In this document: one piece after another, positions 59,283 through 64,000 of the stretch
Numbering within the stretch: position 1 is the first letter of the stretch
How the letters are laid out: the number at the start of each line of letters is the position of its first letter
Assembly (NCBI RefSeq): GCF_029227915.1
Contig: NC_079883.1
Location: forward strand, 16,680,001-16,744,000
Length of the DNA: 64,000 bases
DNA from: Hydractinia symbiolongicarpus
Lineage: Eukaryota; Cnidaria; Hydrozoa; Anthoathecata; Hydractiniidae
Direction: 5' to 3'
Program-made: the position numbers and the translations under genes
The notes under the pieces: model-generated
What the model was told of the DNA's origin: nothing
The model's database searches: none
The model's input: the letters and a program-made list of their open reading frames with translations, nothing else

Positions 59283-62200
59283 ATTGGACTATGACGTCCC
59301 AAGTGGTTTTCCATTGCGCCATGGCGTTATAACACCGTCAACTACGCGTACAGGCCTCAAAAGGCTGTAATATGGCCTCTTGCAGCATAATAAAGGCTTT
59401 TCACGTATATCACGTGCTTGCACGTGCCTGCGCAGGTTACCGTTGGTCTAATTATTCCACTCTCAATGGACTACGACGTCCCAAGTGGTTTTCCATTGCG
59501 CCATGGCGTTATAACATCGTCAACTACGGGTGCAGGCCTCCAAAGGCTGTAATATGGCCTCTTGCAGCCTAATAAAGGCCTTACACGTATATCACGTGGT
59601 CGCACGTGCCTGCGCAAGTTACCATTGGTCTAATCCTTCCACTCTCAATGGACTAGGACGTCCCAAGTTGCTTTCCATTGCGTCACAGCTTCATAACACC
59701 GTCAACTACGTGCACAGGCTATTAAAGGCTGTAATATGGCCTTTTGCGGCCTAGTAAAGGTCGTACACACAAACTGCGTTGTTCCACGTGCCTGCGCGAG
59801 TTGCGATAGGTCTAATCCCTCCACTCTTATTGGACTATGACGTCCCAAGTGGTTTTCCATTGCGCCATGGCGTTATCACACCGTCAACTACAGGTACAGG
59901 CATGTAAAGTCTGTAATATGGCCTTTTGCAGCATAATAAGCGCTTTTCACGTATATCACGTGCTTGCACGTGCCTGCGCAGGTTACCGCTGGTCTAATCC
60001 GTCCACTCTCATTGGACTATGACGTCCCAAGTGGTTTTCCATTGCGCCATTGCGTTATAACACCGTCAACTACGTGTACAGGCCTTTAAAGGCTGTAATA
60101 TGGCCTCTTGCAGCATAATAAAGGCCTTTCACGTTTATCACGTGCTTGCACGTGCCTGCGCAGGTTACCGTTGGTCTAATCCTTCCACTCTCATTGGACT
60201 ATGACGTCCCAAGTGGTTTTACATTGCGCCATTGCGTTATAACTCCGTCAACTACGTGCACAGGCCTTTAAATGCTGTAATATGGCCTCTTGCAGCATAA
60301 TAAAGGCCTTACACACAAATCGTGTTGTTCTACATGCCTGCGCGAGTTGCGATAGGTCTAATCCCTCCACTCTCATTGGACTACGACATCCCAAGTGGTT
60401 TTCCATTGCGCCATGGCGTTATCACACCGTCAACTACAGGTACAGGCCTGTAAAATCTGTAATATGGCCTCTTGCAGCATAATAAAAGCCTTTAACGTAT
60501 ATCACGTGGTTGCACGTGCCTGCACTAGTTACGATCGGACTAATCCCTCCACTCTCAATGGACTACGACGTCCAAAGTTGTTTTCCATTGCGCCATGACT
60601 TTATAACACCGTCAACTACAGGTACAGGCCTGTAAAGGCTGTAACATGGCCTCTTGCAGCCTAATAAAGGTTGTACACACAAATCGCGGTGTTCCACGTG
60701 CCTGGGGGAGTTACGATCAATCTAATCCCTCCACTCTCATTGGACTATGACGTCCCAAGTGGTTTTTCATTGCGCCATGGCGTTATAACACCGTCAACTA
60801 CGGGTACAGGCCTCAAAAGGCTGTAATATGGCCTCTTGCAGCATAATAAAGGCCTTACACGTATATCACGAGGTCGTACGTGCCTGCCCAAGTTACCATT
60901 GGTCTAATCCTTCTACTCTCAATGGACTAGGACATCCCAAGTTGCTTTCCATTGCGTCACAGCTTTATAACACCGTCAACTACGTGCACAGGCCTTTAAA
61001 GGCTGTAATATGGCCTCTTGCAGCATAATAAAGGCCTTACACACAAATCGCGTTGTTCTACATGCCTGGGCGAGTTACGATCGGTCTAATCCCTCCACTC
61101 TCATTAGACTATGACGTCCCAAGTGGTTTTTCATTGCGCCATGGCGTTATAACACCGTCAACTACGGGTACAGGCCTCAAAAGGCTGTAATATGGCCTCT
61201 TGCAGCATAATAAAGGCCTTACACGTATATCACGAGGTCGTACGTGCCTGCGCAAGTTACCATTGGTCTAATCCTTCTACTCTCAATGGACTAGGACGTC
61301 CCAAGTTGTTTTCCATTGCGTCACGGCTTTATAACACCGTCAACTACGTGCACAGGCCTTTAAAGGCTGTAATATGGTCATTTGCAGCCTAACAAAGGCC
61401 TTTCACGTATATCACGTGGTTGCACGTGCCTGCGCAAGTTACGAGCGGACTAATCCCTCCAATGTCATTGGACTATGACGTCCCAAGTGGTTTTCCATTG
61501 CGCCATGGCGTTATAACACCGTCAACTACGCGTACAGGCCTCAAATGGCTGTAATATGGCCTCTTGCAGCATAATAAAGGCCTTTCACGTATATCACGTG
61601 CTTGCACGTGCCTGCGCAGGTTACCGTTGGTCTAATTATTCCACTCTCAATGGACTAGGACGTCCCAAGTTGCTTTCCATTGCGTCACAGCTTCATAACA
61701 CCGTCAACTACGTGCACAGGCTATTAAAGGCTGTAATATGGCCTTTTGCGGCCTAGTAAAGGTCGTACACACAAATCGCGTTGTTCCACGTGCCTGCGCG
61801 AGTTGCGATAGGTCTAATCCCTCCACTCTCATTGGACTATGACGTCCCAAGGGGTTTTCCATTGCGCCATGGCGTTATCACACCGTCAACTACAGGTACA
61901 GGCATGTAAAGTCTGTAATATGGCCTTTTGCAGCATAATAAGCGCTTTTTACGTATATCACGTGCTTGCACGTGCCTGCGCAGGTTACCGCTGGCCTAAT
62001 CCTTCCACTCTCATTGGACTATGACGTCCCAAGTGGTTTTCCATTGCGCCATTGCGTTATAACACCGTCAACTACGTGCACAGGCCTTTAAAGGCTGTAA
62101 TATGGCCTCTTACAGCATAATAAAGGCCTTACACACAAATCGCGTTGTTCTACATGCCCGCGCGAGTTGCGATAGGTCTAATCCCTCCACTCTCATTGAA

Positions 62201-62739
62201 GTATGACGTCCCAAGTGGTTTTCCATTGCGCCATGGCGTTATCACACCGTCAACTGCAGGTACAGGCCTGTAAAATCTGTAATATGGCCTCTTGCAGCAT
62301 AATAAAAGCCTTTAACGTATATCACGTGGTTGCACGTGCGTGCGCAGATTACCATTGGTCTAATTATTCGACTCTCGATTGACTACTACGTCCCAAGTGG
62401 TTTTTAATTGCCTGATGGCCTTATAACACCGTCAACTACGGGTACATGCGTCTAACGACTGTAATATGGCCTTTGCAGCCTAATAAAGGCAGTACACGTC
62501 AACCGCGTTCTTCCACGTGCCTGCACTAGTTACGATCGAACTAATTCCTCCACTCTCAAAGGACTACGACGTCCAAAGTTGTTTTCCATTGCGCCATGAC
62601 TTTATAACACCGTCATCTACAGGTACAGGCCTGTAAAGGCTGTAACATGGCCTCTTGCAGCCTAATAAAGGTTGTACACACAAATCGCGGTGTTCCACGT
62701 GCCTGGGGGAGTTACGATCAATCTAATCCCTCCACTCTC
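59283..62739 (+). repeat. 19-monomer higher-order repeat, copy 2 (3457 bp)
   Basis: Second direct copy. The match to copy 1 runs from ATTGGACTATGACG at 59283 to the same point at 62740. There, GTGGTTTTTCATTG follows instead of GTGGTTTTCCATTG, so no third copy begins. Private changes include CTCTTACAGC near 62107 and ATGCCCGCGCG near 62156. Confidence 0.9.
62353..62522 (+). repeat. Divergent monomer, copy 3
   Basis: Exactly 3457 bp from copy 2, so it was carried by the 19-monomer duplication. It has TTCTTCCACGTGCC at its right end, which keeps the CACGTG that copy 2 lacks. Confidence 0.88.
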
Positions 62740-64000
62740 ATTGGACTATGACGTCCCAAGTGGTTTTTCATTGCGCCATGGCGTTATAACACCGTCAACT
62801 ACGGGTACAGGCCTCAAAAGGCTGTAATATGGCCTCTTGCAGCCTAATAAAGGTCGTACACACAAATTGCGTTGTTCCACGTGCTTGGGCGAGTTACGAT
62901 CAATCTAATCCCTCCACTCTCATTAGACTATGACGTCCCAAGTGGTTTTTCATTTTCGCCATGGCGTTATAACACCGTCAACTACGGGTACAGGCTATTA
63001 AAGGCTGTAATATGGCCTTTTGCGGCCTAGTAAAGGTCGTACACACAAATCGCGTTGTTCCACGTGCCTGCGCGAGTTGCGATAGGTCTAATCCCTCCAC
63101 TCTCATTGGACTATGACGTCCCAAGTGGTTTTCCATTGCGCCATGGCGTTATCACACCGTCAACTACAGGTACAGGCATGTAAAGTCTGTAATATGGCCT
63201 TTTGCAGCATAATAAGCGCTTTTCACGTATATCACGTGGTTGCACGTGCCTGCGCAAGTTACCATTGGTCTAATCCTGCCACTCTCAATGGACTAGGACG
63301 TCCCAAGTGGCTTTCCATTGCGTCACAGCTTCATAACACCGTTAACTACGTGCACAGGCTATTAAAGGCTGTAATATGGCCTTTTGCGGCCTAGTAAAGG
63401 TCGTACACACAAATCGCGTTGTTCCACGTGCCTGCGCGAGTTGCGATAGGTCTAATCCGTCCACTCTCATTGGACTATGACGTCCCAAGTGGTTTTCCAT
63501 TGCGCCATGGCGTTATCACACCGTCAACTACAGGTACAGGCATGTAAAGTCTGTAATATGGCCTTTTGCAGCATAATAAGCGCTTTTCACGTATATCACG
63601 TGCTTGCACGTGCCTGCACAGGTTACCATTGGTCTAATTATTCCACTGTCAATGGACTCCGACGTCCCAAGTTGTGTTCCATTGCGCCATGACCTTATAA
63701 CACCGTCAACTACGTGTACAGGCCTCTAAAGGCTGTACTATGGCATTTTGCAGCCTAATAATGGTCGTACACACAAATCGCGTTGTTCCACGTGCCTGCA
63801 CAGGTTACGATTGGTCTAATCCTTCCACTCTCAATGGACTACGACGTCCCAAGTTGTTTTCCATTGCGCCATGACTTTCTAACACAGTGAACTATGGGTA
63901 CAGGCCTTTAAAGGCTGTAACATGGCCTCTTGTAGCATAATAAAGGCCTTCCACGTATATCACGTGGTTCGACGTGCCTACGCAGGTTACCATTGGTCTA
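62740..64000 (+). repeat. Mixed monomers and a 364 bp dimer repeat at the right edge
   Basis: 62989-63230 recurs at 63353-63594 (offset 364, two monomers), containing the GGCCTAGTAAAGG and AAGCGCTTTTCACG marker units. A 1-2 bp insertion gives TTTCATTTTCGCCATGG near 62952. The last unit is cut by the window edge within GTTACCATTGGTCTA. Confidence 0.82.

Larger units (their letters stand above)
1..64000 (+). repeat. 182 bp satellite array filling the whole window
   Basis: The start motif TAATATGG (variants TACTATGG, TAACATGG) recurs every ~182 bp: at 1, 183, 365 and onward to the right edge. All units point the same way, and I saw no inversion, spacer, unique insert or mobile element. Unit length varies by small indels of 1, 2, 4, 10 and 17 bp. 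A typical unit is about 48% GC, with more C than G on this strand. Homogeneous head-to-tail arrays of ~150-190 bp units are typical of centromeric and pericentromeric satellites in plants and animals; that role is inferred here, not shown. I do not recognise the family. The array continues beyond both edges. Confidence 0.98.

Noticed and set aside
1-64000. CRISPR array
   Set aside because: There is regular spacing, but the full 182 bp unit is repeated. There are no unique spacers between short repeats and no cas genes.
1-64000. Ribosomal DNA spacer, tRNA cluster or histone-type gene repeat
   Set aside because: No rRNA, tRNA or coding signature is seen in the unit, and the unit is too short for such gene repeats.
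1-64000. Transposable element insertions or terminal repeats
   Set aside because: No interruption of the 182 bp rhythm larger than small indels, no target-site duplications, and no reverse transcriptase or transposase frames.

Overview
The whole 64 kb window is one uninterrupted tandem satellite array. The unit is about 182 bp, roughly 48% GC, and about 351 units lie head to tail in the same orientation from base 1 to base 64000. Both window edges cut through the array, so its true ends are not visible. I found no gene, RNA gene, transposable element, CRISPR array or unique sequence. The organism is a eukaryote with long satellite arrays. Unit length and organisation fit a centromeric or pericentromeric (less likely subtelomeric) satellite of a plant or animal, but I do not recognise the family and cannot name the taxon.

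The unit: setting base 1 at the T of TAATATGG, a typical unit has a GGCC-rich start (1-31), a variable block (33-60), a central ATTGG/GTCTAATC stretch (75-88), a GACGTC block (108-113), a TTTTCCATTGCG block (122-133), a near-invariant core TAACACCGTCAACTA (145-159) and an imperfect palindrome across the unit junction (165 to base 1 of the next unit). Two classes differ mainly at 33-78. Class A carries ACACACAAATCG and at most one CACGTG. Class B carries ACACGTATATCACGTG and often two CACGTG sites exactly 10 bp apart. Many units are mosaics of variant left and right halves.

Layout: the array is built from overlapping and nested segmental duplications, each close to a whole number of units. 1-13.3 kb: a ~1.6 kb block (1-1623) recurs at 3096 and 11638; a 9-unit tandem duplication lies at 8965-12224 and a 6-unit repeat at 6548-8164. 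13.5-15.6 kb: a 6-unit tandem duplication. 18.5-26.5 kb: three tandem copies of a ~2.54 kb, 14-unit block, the third enlarged by a 364 bp duplication. 29.9-32.5 kb: a 6-unit duplication followed by a 3-unit duplication. 34.7-39.3 kb: a 1.9 kb block in two copies 2712 bp apart, each containing a 719 bp (4-unit) duplication. 40.3-50.7 kb: interleaved repeats at offsets of 2550, 2003 and 4002 bp. 52.7-55.3 kb: an 8-unit repeat marked by a 17 bp deletion. 55.8-62.7 kb: two adjacent, nearly identical copies of a 3457 bp, 19-unit higher-order repeat. 62.7-64 kb: a short dimer repeat running off the edge.

The plus strand has many open frames of 60-224 codons. These are by-products of a stop-poor repeat whose frame rotates because 182 is not a multiple of 3, and I do not annotate them as genes. 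The most interesting signals are the helically phased CACGTG pair, the junction palindrome, the layered higher-order structure, and subfamily markers restricted to parts of the array.
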